A stretch of DNA of 8,365 bases, from contig CALDMJ010000162.1 of NCBI GenBank assembly GCA_937914725.1, forward strand, positions 1 through 8,365, in the 5' to 3' direction. A program made the translations under genes and the position numbers. Below the pieces are notes generated by a model, which ran no database searches, was not told where the DNA came from, and worked only from the letters and a program-made list of their open reading frames with translations. This DNA comes from an uncultured Clostridia bacterium (lineage in GTDB: Bacteria; Bacillota; Clostridia; Christensenellales; UBA1242). Positions within the stretch are counted from its first letter, which is position 1, and each line of letters starts with the position of its first letter. Of this stretch, positions 7,589 to 8,365 are shown one piece after another.

Positions 7589-7594
7589 TCCTTC
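7589..7594 (-). promoter_or_regulatory. Ribosome binding site deciding the uvrA start
   Basis: On the minus strand GAAGGA is followed by a 7-base spacer (TAAAAAA) and ATG at 7581. The other in-frame ATG, at 7596, abuts this site and has only AT-rich sequence upstream of it, so the shorter, 938-residue product is preferred. Confidence 0.75.
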
Positions 7595-7636
7595 ATTATA
7601 TTTTGGTACTTTTAATTGTTTTTTATACTGGTGACT

Positions 7637-7664
7637 TGAGACGCGACTAACTTTATGCGCCTCA
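7637..7664 (-). other. Small hairpin in the uvrB-uvrA spacer
   Basis: In minus-strand RNA the arms TGAGGCGC (7664-7657) and GCGTCTCA (7644-7637) pair over 8 positions, one of them G-U, around a 12-base loop. No U-run follows, so it is not an intrinsic terminator. It could be an RNA-processing or stabilising element between the two cistrons, or chance. No clear promoter for uvrA alone is seen in the 115-base spacer. Confidence 0.35.
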
Positions 7665-7696
7665 TTATTTTGTGTGAGAACAATACAAAAAACGTC

Positions 7697-8365
7697 CTAT
7701 TCCATTTGTTTTTTTAGCTCCGCGATTTGCTCACGCAATATAATTGCTTGCTCAAAGTCAAGATTTTTACTTGCAAGGTTCATCATTGATTTCAATTTGT
7801 CAATTTCTTCGGTTATTTCTTTCTTTGTTTTCTTTGCTCTTTTATCAACTTTTTGCGTGATTTGAAGAGTATTTTGAACATTTTTTGTGATTGTTTGCGG
7901 AATTATTCCATTTTCAGCGTTGTAAGCCATTTGGATTTCACGACGACGATTTGTTTCATCGATTGCGTTTTTCATTGAATCGGTCATAACATCGGCGTAC
8001 ATTATGACGCGCCCTTCACTATTGCGCGCGGCGCGCCCAATCGTTTGTATTAGTGCGCCGACACTGCGCAAAAAGCCCTCTTTATCCGCATCCAAAATTG
8101 CGACAAGCGCCACTTCGGGTATGTCAAGTCCCTCACGCAAGAGGTTGATGCCGACTAGGACGTCAAATTCGCCGTTGCGCAGCCCGTTTATAATTTCCAC
8201 GCGCTCTAGCGTGTCAATTTCGGAGTGCATATATTTGACTTTGATTGAGTGTTCGGTCAAATAGGCGGTCAAATCCTCCGCCATTTTCTTTGTGAGTGTT
8301 GTAACAAGAGTTCTAAAACCATTTTCAGTGTTTTTGTAAATTTCACCAATAAGGTTGTCAATCTG
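7697..8365 (-). CDS. uvrB: Excinuclease ABC subunit UvrB, C-terminal fragment (5' end off window)
   Basis: The last 222 residues of UvrB; the family is about 660 residues, so roughly the first two thirds lie beyond the right edge. UvrB is the central helicase-like subunit of nucleotide excision repair: it receives damaged DNA from UvrA, verifies the lesion and recruits UvrC. Visible landmarks are QIDNLIGEI at the window edge, the motif IV region TLVTTLTKKMAEDL, motif V GINLLREGLDIPEVALVAILDADKEGFLRS, motif VI QTIGRAARN, and the family-specific ITDSM/IDETNRRREIQMAYN-type segment (here MTDSMKNAIDETNRRREIQMAYN in overlapping parts). A C-terminal UVR domain (TEEIDKLKSMMNLASKNLDFEQAIILREQIAELK, split here only by name) provides the UvrC-binding coiled helices and shows the gene is complete at this end. 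Between motifs V and VI the usual RSERSLIQ reads RSVGALIQ. The stop is TAG, and uvrA follows 115 bases downstream on the same strand. Confidence 0.97.
   Translation of the reverse strand, partial: QIDNLIGEIYKNTENGFRTLVTTLTKKMAEDLTAYLTEHSIKVKYMHSEIDTLERVEIINGLRNGEFDVLVGINLLREGLDIPEVALVAILDADKEGFLRSVGALIQTIGRAARNSEGRVIMYADVMTDSMKNAIDETNRRREIQMAYNAENGIIPQTITKNVQNTLQITQKVDKRAKKTKKEITEEIDKLKSMMNLASKNLDFEQAIILREQIAELKKQME

Noticed and set aside
7598..7604. TATAAT-like string just before uvrA as a dedicated promoter
   Set aside because: No -35 box lies 16-18 bases upstream, and transcription would start inside or after the ribosome binding site.
1..8365. A hidden novel system (mobile element, CRISPR array, toxin-antitoxin, defence genes)
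   Set aside because: The window is almost fully occupied by conserved repair and recombination genes; no gap exceeds about 220 bases and no direct-repeat arrays, terminal repeats or small-gene pairs are visible.

Overview
The window is a chromosomal housekeeping segment from an AT-leaning bacterium, most likely a member of the Bacillota (Firmicutes) or a close relative. The evidence is the Gram-positive style Shine-Dalgarno sequences (AGGAG, GAAGGA, GAGG), a yifB/comM-like gene directly followed by dprA, a Bacillus-like PolA with a degenerate proofreading domain, and a uvrB-uvrA tandem. The standard genetic code fits: TAA and TAG stops are seen and Trp is TGG. I cannot assign a genus from the sequence alone.

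Layout. (1) Positions 1-250, minus strand: the 5' end of a probable dprA, running off the left edge. (2) Positions 279-1811, minus strand: a complete yifB/comM-family AAA+ ATPase, 28 bases upstream of dprA and probably in one transcript with it. (3) Positions 1812-2032: a divergent intergenic region with a good sigma-A-type promoter for each side and an imperfect 27-bp dyad between them. (4) Positions 2033-4585, plus strand: complete polA, DNA polymerase I, with a GTG start. (5) A strong hairpin terminator at 4602-4637, between polA and the convergent uvrA. (6) Positions 4765-7581, minus strand: complete uvrA. (7) A 115-base spacer. (8) Positions 7697-8365, minus strand: the C-terminal third of uvrB, running off the right edge.

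Functionally the window is about DNA handling. UvrB and UvrA recognise damage in nucleotide excision repair. PolA fills the gap left by excision and processes Okazaki fragments. DprA loads RecA on incoming single-stranded DNA, and the YifB/ComM family is tied to recombination during transformation. The polA and uvrBA units are convergent, so they are not one operon.

I found no mobile element, CRISPR array, tRNA or rRNA, and no sign of an undescribed system. The points worth a second look are small: two corrected gene starts, the dyad upstream of polA, the two-way terminator, a long uvrB-uvrA spacer, and a few departures from conserved repair-protein motifs.
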